The position numbers and the translations under genes were made by a program. DNA of 45,886 nucleotides, taken from NCBI RefSeq assembly GCF_900169785.1, contig NZ_FWER01000046.1, positions 1 to 45,886 on the forward strand, given 5' to 3'. The notes under the pieces are model-generated. The model was not told where the DNA came from. It saw only the letters and a list, made by a program, of their open reading frames with translations, and ran no database searches. The DNA is from Rhizobium sullae. Lineage in GTDB: Bacteria; Pseudomonadota; Alphaproteobacteria; Rhizobiales; Rhizobiaceae. Shown here one piece after another: positions 39,462-45,886 of the stretch (its first letter is position 1; each line of letters begins with the position of its first letter).

Positions 39462-40108
39462 AGCTTATTCTCTTCGATTGCGACGGTACGTTGGTCGATA
39501 GTGCCGCCCTGATCCATGAGGTGATGGCTAGAACTTTCGTTCAATTCGGTCATCGGCGGCCGGATGTTTCCAGCACCAAATCGATCATCGGCCTGACGCT
39601 CGATATCGCGATTGCCCGCATGCAGGGCAAACCGCATGTCGATGACGAGGCGATCGCGATGACGGCGCACTACAAGTCGATCTACATGGATGTCAGGCAA
39701 GAGGCAGGCATGGATGTGCCGCTTTTCGCCGGCATAAAGCCAATGATCGACACATTGGTCGCACGGGATGACATCCTGATCGGCGCCGTTACCGGAAAGT
39801 CGCGCCGCGGGCTCGTCAATGTCCTTGAGACACACGGGTTCACGCCGCATTTCATAGTCTCGCGCACGGCTGACGATTGCCCGTCCAAACCGCATCCGGC
39901 GATGGTGACGGAATGCTGCGACGAAGCGGGCATGAATGCTGCTGATGCCATTGTCATCGGCGATGCGATCTACGATATGCAGATGGCAAAGGCTGCAGGT
40001 GCAAGGGCAATTGGTGTATCCTGGGGTTATGCCAGCGTTGACGACCTGATCGCGGCCGGCGCCGATACCATCGCCCACCATCCGAACGACGTGCTTGATC
40101 ATTTTTGA
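39458..40108 (+). CDS. HAD family hydrolase (phosphoglycolate phosphatase-like)
   Basis: The 216-residue enzyme has HAD motif I FDCDGTLVDS (Asp7 and Asp9), a cap region at about residues 15-85, motif II near GAVTGKSRRGLVNVL, motif III Lys in PSKPHPAMV and motif IV in VIGDAIYDMQMAKAAGARAI. It belongs to the phosphoglycolate phosphatase/beta-phosphoglucomutase type, whose substrate cannot be given from sequence. It starts inside the RluA-type stop (ATGA) and ends nine bases before the ATP12 gene, so the three form an operon. Confidence 0.93.
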   Translation: MKLILFDCDGTLVDSAALIHEVMARTFVQFGHRRPDVSSTKSIIGLTLDIAIARMQGKPHVDDEAIAMTAHYKSIYMDVRQEAGMDVPLFAGIKPMIDTLVARDDILIGAVTGKSRRGLVNVLETHGFTPHFIVSRTADDCPSKPHPAMVTECCDEAGMNAADAIVIGDAIYDMQMAKAAGARAIGVSWGYASVDDLIAAGADTIAHHPNDVLDHF

Positions 40109-40117
40109 GGTGACGCC

Positions 40118-40903
40118 ATGCGCGACCTGCTAAACGACCATTCAGAAGGTCTGAGCCATCCCGACCCGATCCGCCGCGCGCAGATTCAGATGAAGAAGCC
40201 CCTGCCGAAGCGCTTTTACAAGAATGTGTCGGTGGCCGAGCGGGACGAAGGCTTCGCGATCGAGCTCGATGGCAAGGTCGTGCGCACGCCCGCCAAACAG
40301 GTTCTGGCAGTGCCGGGACGGGCTGTGGCTGACCTCGTTGCCGCCGAGTGGGATGCACAGGCGGAAATCATCGACCCGGCAACCATGCCCGTGACGCGTC
40401 TCGTCAATACCGCGCTCGATGGCGTCGCGACCGACACGCAGGCCGTCTTCGAAGACATCCTGCGGTTTTCCTCGAGCGATCTTCTTTGCTATCGCGCCGA
40501 GGGACCAGAACTCTTGGTGCAGCGCCAGACCGCGCGGTGGGATCCGGTTCTCGATTGGGTGGCGAATGATCTCGGCGCGCGCTTCATCCTGATCGAAGGC
40601 GTGATGCATCATGAGCAGCCGCGCGAAGCGGTCGCAGCCTTCGGCGTCACTTTGCGGAGACACGACAGTGCGCTGGCACTTGCCTCTCTTCACACCATAA
40701 CGACGCTAACCGGGTCGGCCCTTCTGGCGCTTGCGTTCGCCGAACGTCATCTAACCATGGACGAGGTTTGGTCGCTTGCTCATCTCGACGAGGACTGGAC
40801 GATCGAGCATTGGGGCAGCGACGAGGAGGCTGAACTGCGCCGTGCCAAACGCTTTGAGGAGTTCAAGGCCGCGGCGGAGGTTTTTTTGGCGCTAAAGGCC
40901 TGA
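40118..40903 (+). CDS. ATP12-family F1-ATPase assembly chaperone
   Basis: The 261-residue protein is of the ATP12 family; in mitochondria Atp12 keeps the F1 alpha subunit soluble during ATP synthase assembly, and alphaproteobacterial members are taken to act likewise. Visible blocks are KRFYKNVSVAERDEGFAIEL near residues 31-50, LDGKVVRTPAKQVLAVPG, WDAQAEIIDPATMPVTRLVN, ILRFSSSDLLCYRAEGPEL, and the late HLDEDWTIEHWGSDEEAELR. It follows the HAD gene closely and ends the cluster. The ATG has GAGGTGA upstream. Confidence 0.93.
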   Translation: MRDLLNDHSEGLSHPDPIRRAQIQMKKPLPKRFYKNVSVAERDEGFAIELDGKVVRTPAKQVLAVPGRAVADLVAAEWDAQAEIIDPATMPVTRLVNTALDGVATDTQAVFEDILRFSSSDLLCYRAEGPELLVQRQTARWDPVLDWVANDLGARFILIEGVMHHEQPREAVAAFGVTLRRHDSALALASLHTITTLTGSALLALAFAERHLTMDEVWSLAHLDEDWTIEHWGSDEEAELRRAKRFEEFKAAAEVFLALKA

Positions 40904-40971
40904 AACATATTGCTTTGACAGCCATTATGACGAACTCTGCGACTCCGAGCGGGAGAGGTGCGGATTTCAGT

Positions 40972-41430
40972 ATGAATTGGTTTAGGTCGCTTTTTTGTCA
41001 GCTGGCGCTGGTCTCCACCCTGCTGACATCCTGCATGGGCCTGACCTCCGATGAGCCCGCCGCTCCCACCTACGATGTCCGCAGTGCCGTGGTTCTCGGC
41101 GGCCCAAATACGCCGCCCGAGCTGCTTTCGGGAATCGGCGACCGGATCAATGCCGCCATCAATGCAACGGTTCGCACCGAGGTCTATCCGCGCGTCGTGC
41201 TGACGATTCGCATCGCTTCCCTTCAGAAGGCCACTGGCTTCGACAAGAAGCGGAATATCGCCAAGATTAATATCGATGCGGCTTCCGTCGACGATGGTTC
41301 GGTCATCGCCGTCAGTTCGTTGGTGGTGACCAGCACTGCCAACGAACAGGCCATGGCGGACCAGATCCTGGCGGAAGATATCGCCGCGCGCATCCGTTCG
41401 GCCTTCAAGCTCAACGCCGGCCGCGGCTGA
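40972..41430 (+). CDS. predicted lipoprotein of unknown function
   Basis: The 152-residue product starts with a signal peptide and a lipobox: MNWFRSLFCQLALVSTLLTS, then Cys-Met-Gly (LTS-C, Cys21). The mature part is a mixed alpha/beta sequence with no recognised family (VVLGGPNTPPELLSGIGDRI, VVLTIRIASLQKATGFDKK). It is likely an outer-membrane-anchored periplasmic protein. The frame can be extended to 40915, but ATG 40972 gives the lipoprotein signal and is chosen. It lies 37 bases ahead of pccB. Confidence 0.7.
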   Translation: MNWFRSLFCQLALVSTLLTSCMGLTSDEPAAPTYDVRSAVVLGGPNTPPELLSGIGDRINAAINATVRTEVYPRVVLTIRIASLQKATGFDKKRNIAKINIDAASVDDGSVIAVSSLVVTSTANEQAMADQILAEDIAARIRSAFKLNAGRG

Positions 41431-41467
41431 GAAATCATGCCGCGACCACGCGGCGAAGGGAGATTTC

Positions 41468-43000
41468 ATGAAGGAAGTTCTCGATGAGCTGGAGCGCCGC
41501 CGCGAGATCGCCCGGCAGGGCGGCGGCCATACGCGTATCGAAGCGCAGCACAAGCGCGGCAAGCTGACGGCGCGGGAACGGATCGACCTCTTCCTCGATG
41601 AAGGTTCCTTTGAGGAGTTCGACATGTTCGTGGAGCATCGCTCGACGGATTTCGGCATGGACAAGTCCCGTATCGCCGGCGACGGCGTCGTCACGGGTTG
41701 GGGAACGGTGAACGGTCGGACTGTCTTCGTCTTCGCCAAGGACTTCACGGTGTTCGGCGGCTCGCTTTCGGAGGCGCATGCAGAGAAGATCATGAAGGTG
41801 CAGGATATGGCGCTGAAGAATCGCGCGCCGATCGTCGGCATCTACGATGCCGGCGGCGCACGCATCCAGGAAGGGGTTGCTGCGCTCGGCGGCTATGCCG
41901 AGGTCTTCCAGCGCAATGTGCTCGCCTCCGGTGTCATTCCGCAGATTTCGGTGATCATGGGCCCATGTGCCGGCGGCGACGTGTATTCGCCTGCGATGAC
42001 CGATTTCATCTTCATGGTGCGCGACACGTCTTACATGTTCGTCACGGGTCCGGATGTGGTGAAGACCGTCACCAACGAAACGGTGACCTCCGAGGAACTC
42101 GGCGGCGCCTTTGTTCACACGACGCGCTCCTCGATCGCCGACGGCGCCTATGACAACGATGTCGATACCTTGCTGCAGGTCCGCCGCCTCATCGATTTCC
42201 TGCCGCTTTCCAATACCTCGCCGGTGCCGGAGATCGAATGCTACCAGTCGGTGACGGATGGGGATAAATCGCTGGACACACTGATCCCGGCCAATACCAA
42301 CAAGCCGTATGACATCAAGGAACTGATCCACAAGGTTGCGGACGAAGGCGACTTCTTCGAGATCCAGGCAAGCTTCGCCAAGAACATCGTCTGCGGTTTC
42401 GGCCGCATCGAAGGCTCGACGGTCGGCTTTGTGGCGAACCAGCCGATGGTTCTTGCCGGCGTGCTTGACAGCGACGCATCACGCAAGGCTGCGCGTTTCG
42501 TGCGCTTCTGCGATTGCTTCAATATTCCGATCGTCACCTTCGTCGATGTTCCGGGCTTTCTGCCGGGCACGGCGCAGGAATATGGCGGGCTTATCAAGCA
42601 TGGGGCAAAGCTGCTTTTTGCTTATGCAGAGGCGACCGTGCCGAAGCTGACGGTCATCACCCGCAAGGCGTTCGGCGGGGCTTACGACGTGATGGCCTCC
42701 AAGCATCTGCGCGGCGATCTCAACTATGCTTGGCCGACGGCGCAGATCGCCGTGATGGGTGCGAAAGGGGCAGTCGAGATCATCTTCCGCAAGGATATCG
42801 CCGATCCGGAAAAGATCGCGGCACACACAAAGATGTACGAAGACCGCTTCCTATCACCCTTCGTCGCGGCCGAGCGCGGCTATATCGATGAGGTGATCAT
42901 GCCGCATTCGACGCGCCGCCGCCTGGCGCGCGGTCTGAAGATGCTGCGCAACAAGGATCTCTCGAACCCCTGGAAGAAGCACGACAATATTCCACTCTGA
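41468..43000 (+). CDS. pccB: propionyl-CoA carboxylase beta subunit (carboxyltransferase)
   Basis: The 510-residue beta subunit transfers the carboxyl group from biotin to propionyl-CoA, giving methylmalonyl-CoA. Blocks are ARERIDLFLDEGSFEEFDMF near the N-terminus, DFTVFGGSLSEAHAEKIMKV, the oxyanion-binding GIYDAGGARIQEGVAALGGY, PCAGGDVYSPAMTDFIFM, DVPGFLPGTAQEYGGLIKHG, and AFGGAYDVMASKHLRGD in the second oxyanion hole. The alpha subunit gene (pccA) is not in this window. Upstream is the lipoprotein gene; downstream DoxX follows after 124 bases. Ribosome binding site GAAGGGAG precedes ATG 41468. Confidence 0.97.
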   Translation: MKEVLDELERRREIARQGGGHTRIEAQHKRGKLTARERIDLFLDEGSFEEFDMFVEHRSTDFGMDKSRIAGDGVVTGWGTVNGRTVFVFAKDFTVFGGSLSEAHAEKIMKVQDMALKNRAPIVGIYDAGGARIQEGVAALGGYAEVFQRNVLASGVIPQISVIMGPCAGGDVYSPAMTDFIFMVRDTSYMFVTGPDVVKTVTNETVTSEELGGAFVHTTRSSIADGAYDNDVDTLLQVRRLIDFLPLSNTSPVPEIECYQSVTDGDKSLDTLIPANTNKPYDIKELIHKVADEGDFFEIQASFAKNIVCGFGRIEGSTVGFVANQPMVLAGVLDSDASRKAARFVRFCDCFNIPIVTFVDVPGFLPGTAQEYGGLIKHGAKLLFAYAEATVPKLTVITRKAFGGAYDVMASKHLRGDLNYAWPTAQIAVMGAKGAVEIIFRKDIADPEKIAAHTKMYEDRFLSPFVAAERGYIDEVIMPHSTRRRLARGLKMLRNKDLSNPWKKHDNIPL

Positions 43001-43124
43001 GGCGCAGGAATGGTGAAAAACAAGCGAAATCAACAGGAAGTGATCGGTTGTCAGCGATCCGTGTATTCATTCCAATCGTTCAGGACATTAACGCTCCACT
43101 GTCTTATCTCAAAGGAGAGTCTTA

Positions 43125-43517
43125 ATGTCCGCTTCCGAACGCCTCAGCGCCTATCAACCCTATGCGCTGGCTGCTCTTAGGATCATCACCGCGCTTCTCT
43201 TCATCGAGCACGGCACGATGAAGCTGTTTGAATTCCCGATTCCGCAAGGAGAGGGCGGCCCCCTTCCGCCGCTCATGCTCGTGGCGGCACTTCTTGAATT
43301 CGTCGGCGGCCTGGCCATTCTGGTCGGTTTCCTGACGCGTCCGGTCGCGCTCATCCTGAGCGGCGAAATGGCGGTTGCCTATTTCATGGCGCATGCACCG
43401 CTGGGTTTCTACCCGTCCGTCAACCAGGGCGAATCGGCGATCCTATATTGCTTCGTCTTCCTGTTCCTGGTTTTCGCCGGTGCCGGCACATTTTCGGTCG
43501 ACAAGCGCAACGCCTGA
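43125..43517 (+). CDS. DoxX family membrane protein
   Basis: The 130-residue product has four membrane helices and fits the DoxX family: YALAALRIITALLFIEHGTM at about residues 11-30 with conserved Arg and His, a charged loop KLFEFPIPQGEGG, LMLVAALLEFVGGLAILVGF and the final ILYCFVFLFLVFAGAGTFSV. Its biological role is unclear; related proteins are linked to terminal oxidases or thiol stress. ATG 43125 follows AAAGGAGAG. It converges on sugE with a shared hairpin between them. Confidence 0.92.
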   Translation: MSASERLSAYQPYALAALRIITALLFIEHGTMKLFEFPIPQGEGGPLPPLMLVAALLEFVGGLAILVGFLTRPVALILSGEMAVAYFMAHAPLGFYPSVNQGESAILYCFVFLFLVFAGAGTFSVDKRNA

Positions 43518-43522
43518 GAAAA

Positions 43523-43547
43523 ATGCCGCGGGTTCGTCCCGCGGCAT
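43523..43547. terminator. terminator between doxX and sugE
   Basis: ATGCCGCGGG (43523-43532) and CCCGCGGCAT (43538-43547) pair perfectly over ten bases around a 5-base loop. On the minus strand it is followed by TTTTTC (complement of the A run at 43519-43523), so it is a good sugE terminator; on the plus strand it also stops doxX, but with a poor T-tail. Confidence 0.8.
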
Positions 43548-43553
43548 CCATCG

Positions 43554-43868
43554 TCATGCAGTGAATTTTAGCCCGGCAATGCCGGCCACGATAAGCGCGA
43601 TGCAGCCGAGGCGGCTTGCTGTGACGGGGTCGCTGAGCAGCCAGATACCGAGCAGCACTGTTCCGACGGTGCCAATGCCGGTCCAGACCGCATAGGCGGT
43701 GCCGATCGGCAGCGATTTGACCGCCAGACCGAGCAGCACGATGCTGATCACCATGGAAATGACTGTCAGAACGGTCGGCATGGGTCGGGTGAAGCCATCG
43801 GTATATTTCAGACCGATTGCCCAACCGCATTCGAAAAGACCTGCAAGGAACAGCAGGAACCAGGCCAT
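43554..43868 (-). CDS. sugE: SugE/Gdx guanidinium exporter (SMR family)
   Basis: The 104-residue small multidrug-resistance protein has four membrane helices. Conserved Glu13 lies in MAWFLLFLAGLFECGWAIGL, and the block PIGTAYAVWTGIGTVGT matches the Gdx/SugE subgroup rather than EmrE. This subgroup exports guanidinium with proton exchange. The longer frame from 43886 is unsupported; AAGGAGAG lies directly before ATG 43868. A candidate guanidine-II riboswitch precedes it, which strongly supports the guanidinium assignment. Confidence 0.93.
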   Translation of the reverse strand: MAWFLLFLAGLFECGWAIGLKYTDGFTRPMPTVLTVISMVISIVLLGLAVKSLPIGTAYAVWTGIGTVGTVLLGIWLLSDPVTASRLGCIALIVAGIAGLKFTA

Positions 43869-43888
43869 CTTACTCTCCTTTTTCAAGA

Positions 43889-43946
43889 GCGAGGCCGTCC
43901 CCGCGACTTTCGCGTCCGAGGGGATCGGGCGCCGCAGTCGTCTGCG
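43889..43946 (-). promoter_or_regulatory. guanidine-II (mini-ykkC) riboswitch
   Basis: Two short hairpins with ACGR tetraloops lie on the minus strand, the hallmark of the mini-ykkC motif. P1 is CGCAG-ACGA-CTGCG (43933-43946), with five perfect pairs. P2 is GCGGGG-ACGG-CCTCGC (43889-43904), with six pairs, one of them G-T. A 28-base linker joins them. The sugE ribosome binding site follows 8-10 bases after P2, as expected for translational control. Guanidine binding brings the loops together and should expose the site. Confidence 0.8.
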
Positions 43947-43991
43947 TTGACCTTCATATGCGCGGTTCGGCGGCCGGTTTCAAGGCCGGAA

Positions 43992-44012
43992 TTGGCATGG
44001 CTGCCATGCCAA
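43992..44012. terminator. palindrome downstream of fghA, probable terminator
   Basis: TTGGCATGG (43992-44000) pairs with CCATGCCAA (44004-44012) around a 3-base loop, 15 bases after the fghA stop on the minus strand. No proper U-run follows, so it is a weak terminator or a dyad operator for sugE, which is transcribed in the same direction. Confidence 0.45.
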
Positions 44013-44027
44013 CCGCCTCCTGCGTCG

Positions 44028-44861
44028 TCATCCTAGCCGCTCGGCGTGCCACTTCAGGTGACCATCCATGAAGGTGGAGATGAAATAGTAAGAGTGGTCG
44101 TAGCGCTGATGCAGCCGGAGCGTGAGCTTGATATCCGTGCCCTTGACCGCCTCTTCGAAAAGCCACGGCCTCAGACCGTTTTCTAGGAAGCCGTCCGCCT
44201 CACCCTGATCGATGAGAAATTCCGGGAACCGTGCACCGTCGCTTACCAAGGCAACTGCGTCGTACTTGCGCCAGGCCGCGCGATCCGACCCAAGATATTT
44301 TTCAAACGCCGGTGCCGACCAATCGGCAGTCGACGGCTCGACGATCGGCGCGAAGGCCGAGCAGCTCTTGAAGCGGTCCGGGTTCCTCAACGCGATCGTC
44401 AGCGCGCCGTGACCGCCCATAGAATGGCCAAAGATGCCCTGGCGGCTCATATCCGCGCGGAACTGCTTGCCGATCAGTGCAGGGAGCTCTTCGGTGATAT
44501 AAGTATACATCTGGTAATTCTCGGCCCATGGCTCTTCGGTGGCGTCGAGATAGAAGCCAGCACCTTTGCCCATCTGCCAGTTTGTCAACTCATCCGGCAC
44601 GTCGTTTCCGCGCGGGCTCGTGTCCGGGCAGACGATGATGAGGCCGAGTTCGGCCGCCATGCGGCGGTACTCGCCCTTCTCCATGACATTGGCATGGGTG
44701 CAGGTGAGGCCGGAAAGATACCAGAGAACCGGGCAGGGCTCCGTGATGGCCTTCGGCGGCACAAAGACCGCGAAGGTCATCTCGCATTTGCATGCTTCGG
44801 ATCCATCCGAGAACACGCCCTGCATGCCGCCGAAGGCAGTCGCCTGGGAAATGATGTTCAT
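44028..44861 (-). CDS. fghA: S-formylglutathione hydrolase
   Basis: This serine hydrolase cleaves S-formylglutathione to formate and glutathione, the second step of glutathione-dependent formaldehyde removal. The 277-residue product has the esterase-D pattern: VLWYLSGLTCTHANVMEKGE, CPDTSPRGNDVPDE, the nucleophile Ser in GIFGHSMGGHGALTIALRN, the acid region LIDQGEADGFLE and the catalytic His in RYDHSYYFI. ATG 44861 follows GGGAGA and overlaps the UPF0178 stop by four bases. It is the last gene of the operon that begins with adhC. Confidence 0.95.
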   Translation of the reverse strand: MNIISQATAFGGMQGVFSDGSEACKCEMTFAVFVPPKAITEPCPVLWYLSGLTCTHANVMEKGEYRRMAAELGLIIVCPDTSPRGNDVPDELTNWQMGKGAGFYLDATEEPWAENYQMYTYITEELPALIGKQFRADMSRQGIFGHSMGGHGALTIALRNPDRFKSCSAFAPIVEPSTADWSAPAFEKYLGSDRAAWRKYDAVALVSDGARFPEFLIDQGEADGFLENGLRPWLFEEAVKGTDIKLTLRLHQRYDHSYYFISTFMDGHLKWHAERLG

Positions 44862-45325
44862 TTTTGATCTCCCGTTCCTGGGGTTGCCGCCTTGGCGCGA
44901 CGGCAGAGCCGGTCGAAGGTTTCGAGGAACCGCGAGCGGTCCTTCGGGCTGAAGGCGGCATTGTAACCCTTGCTTTCGCCGGTCTCCCGGAGGTGCGCGC
45001 CGAGATCGCGCATGGCGCTCGCCATGCCGATGTTCGTATCGTCGAAAACGCGCCCGGTAGGACCGCTGACCAAGGCGCCCGTCGCGACGCAACGCACGGC
45101 AAGCGGCACGTCTGCGGTTACCACGACGTCGCCTGCGCCGGCATGTTCGGCGATCCAGTTGTCGGCGGCATCAAAGGCGCTAGAGACGATAACGTTGTGG
45201 ATCGTCGGTTCACGTGAGGGCCGGAGCCCTGAATTGGCAACGAAGGTCACTTCGAGGCCGTGGCGTTCGGCAACCTTCAGGATTTCCGGTTTCACGGGGC
45301 AGGCGTCGGCATCGACGTAGATCAT
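44858..45325 (-). CDS. UPF0178 (YaiI/YqxD) family protein
   Basis: The 155-residue product is a full YaiI/YqxD protein: MIYVDADACPVKPEILKVAE at the N-terminus, EVTFVANSG, IVSSAFDAADNWIAEHAGAG, VVVTADVPLAVRCVATGALV and LGAHLRETGE. The acidic residues are arranged like a PIN/NYN nuclease site (DADACP, DxAD, TADVPLA), but activity is unproven. It overlaps both neighbours by four bases, in a formaldehyde operon to which it has no known link. Confidence 0.92.
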   Translation of the reverse strand: MIYVDADACPVKPEILKVAERHGLEVTFVANSGLRPSREPTIHNVIVSSAFDAADNWIAEHAGAGDVVVTADVPLAVRCVATGALVSGPTGRVFDDTNIGMASAMRDLGAHLRETGESKGYNAAFSPKDRSRFLETFDRLCRRAKAATPGTGDQK

Positions 45326-45804
45326 GACGCAGTTCCTCCTGGCTGCAAAGGTCGGATCATGTCGATGTGAGGAATACCGTCTTCCAGATATTCCTCTGAC
45401 GTCGCCGCAAATCCGAAGGACTCATAGAAGCGGCGAAGGTGGCCTTGAGCGGAAAGCGCGATCGGATTGGCCGGGAGCAGCCGCTCGCAGGCAAGGACAG
45501 CTTCCTTCACTAGCGCTTCGCCGAGTCGTTTGCCCCGATGAGACGGCGAAACGACGACGCGGCCGATCTTTGTCGCATCCTCCGGACGATGTGGTTTCAG
45601 GATGCGCGCTGATGCCAGCAACTGTGAACCGTCCATCAATCTTAAGTGCAGCGCTTCAGCATCCTTGCCATCCAGCTCAGGGTAAGGGCAATTCTGCTCG
45701 ACGACGAAAACGTCGACGCGCATCTTCAGGAGGTCGTAAAGCTCGTGCGCGGAAAGCTCGTTCATGCCGCGCACGTCGACTCTATAGTTCGCCGCGCGTA
45801 TCAA
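45322..45804 (-). CDS. ElaA-like GNAT acetyltransferase
   Basis: The 160-residue product matches ElaA-type acetyltransferases: ELYDLLKMRVDVFVVEQNCP near residues 21-40, LRLMDGSQLLASARIL, the acetyl-CoA loop VVSPSHRGKRLGEALVKEAV, and FYESFGFAATSEEYLEDGIP at the end. The substrate is unknown. The start is TTG 45804, which overlaps the adhC TGA as TTGA, with AGGAG 12 bases upstream; an internal ATG at 45765 would remove 13 residues. It overlaps the UPF0178 gene by four bases. Confidence 0.9.
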   Translation of the reverse strand: MIRAANYRVDVRGMNELSAHELYDLLKMRVDVFVVEQNCPYPELDGKDAEALHLRLMDGSQLLASARILKPHRPEDATKIGRVVVSPSHRGKRLGEALVKEAVLACERLLPANPIALSAQGHLRRFYESFGFAATSEEYLEDGIPHIDMIRPLQPGGTAS

Positions 45805-45886
45805 TATAGCACAACACTCCTGATGCTTTCGCCGGAATGCATGAGCTCGAAGCCCTTGTTGATGTCTTCGAGCGGCATTGTGTGGG
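45801..45886 (-). CDS. adhC: S-(hydroxymethyl)glutathione dehydrogenase (class III ADH), 3' end only
   Basis: The last 28 codons are visible, entering from the window's right edge and ending at TGA 45801-45803. They read MPLEDINKGFELMHSGESIR, then SVVLY, the C-terminus of class III alcohol dehydrogenase (FrmA/AdhC/FlhA). That enzyme oxidises S-hydroxymethylglutathione to S-formylglutathione, the substrate of FghA. The catalytic domain lies outside the window. The stop overlaps the next gene's TTG start. Confidence 0.88.
   Translation of the reverse strand, partial: HTMPLEDINKGFELMHSGESIRSVVLY

Noticed and set aside
40915..40942. TTGACA before the lipoprotein gene as a -35 box
   Set aside because: No acceptable -10 box at 16-18 bases (TGCGAC region), so no promoter was called.

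Overview
The window looks like chromosomal core DNA of an alphaproteobacterium of the order Rhizobiales, most likely Rhizobiaceae (Rhizobium/Agrobacterium/Ensifer type). The reasons are the high-GC codon use, the suf operon order with two cysteine desulfurases, a TGA-N9-TCA (RirA-type) and a TTTAGAA-N3-TTCGAAA (Irr-type) operator in front of it, DUF982 and ATP12-family genes, a CoxD/E-XdhC type molybdenum hydroxylase maturation cluster and a gcvT-gcvH-gcvP operon behind a tandem glycine riboswitch. No insertion sequence, phage gene, CRISPR array, rRNA or tRNA was recognised. Genes are densely packed, with many 1-4 base overlaps and some convergent pairs that almost touch.

Layout. 1-4083: a broken alpha/beta hydrolase tail, then minus-strand purB, a small membrane protein, rpe and a periplasmic amino-acid-type binding protein. 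4257-9944: a plus-strand run with a flavin reductase, MoxR-type AAA+ ATPase, VWA protein, XdhC split into two genes, a fused molybdopterin-binding/MobA-like protein and a TfoX-N protein. This resembles the accessory half of a CO-dehydrogenase-like (cox) locus, without catalytic subunits in view. 9945-14733: minus-strand NUDIX hydrolase, RhlE helicase, M23 envelope peptidase, a DUF455 ferritin-like protein and a Bcp peroxiredoxin. 14858-21988: a giant AsmA-like envelope protein, tyrS, anmK plus an acetyltransferase, and an alpha/beta hydrolase.

22020-29293: the iron-sulfur cluster assembly operon (IscS-like sufS, sufB, sufC, sufD, sufS, sufT, sufA), with a promoter overlapped by two iron-responsive operator types and a strong terminator after sufA. 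29341-31263: a LysE exporter, a miniature flagellar rod-like protein, a doubtful small gene, a stretch of about 330 bases with no gene called, and a DUF982 protein. 31312-36011: the glycine cleavage operon with promoter, tandem riboswitch and terminator. 36064-37604: a small secreted protein and a YcnI-PCu(A)C copper protein behind a possible Crp/Fnr box.

37625-43517: a small unknown protein, a CrcB fluoride channel, an RluA-type pseudouridine synthase/HAD phosphatase/ATP12 cluster, a lipoprotein, the propionyl-CoA carboxylase beta subunit and a DoxX protein. 43554-45886: a SugE/Gdx guanidinium exporter behind a hairpin pair matching a guanidine-II (mini-ykkC) riboswitch, then the minus-strand glutathione-dependent formaldehyde operon (adhC tail, ElaA-like acetyltransferase, UPF0178 protein, fghA), in which each gene overlaps the next by about 4 bases.

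Nothing here is a clearly new defence or mobile system. The best leads are the stacked iron operators and guanidine-II riboswitch, the D0-only flagellar-like protein, the YcnI-PCu(A)C fusion with a probable N-terminal His copper site, the orphan molybdenum hydroxylase maturation module and the formaldehyde operon carrying two unrelated genes. All assignments come from reading sequence and motifs; no database search was run.
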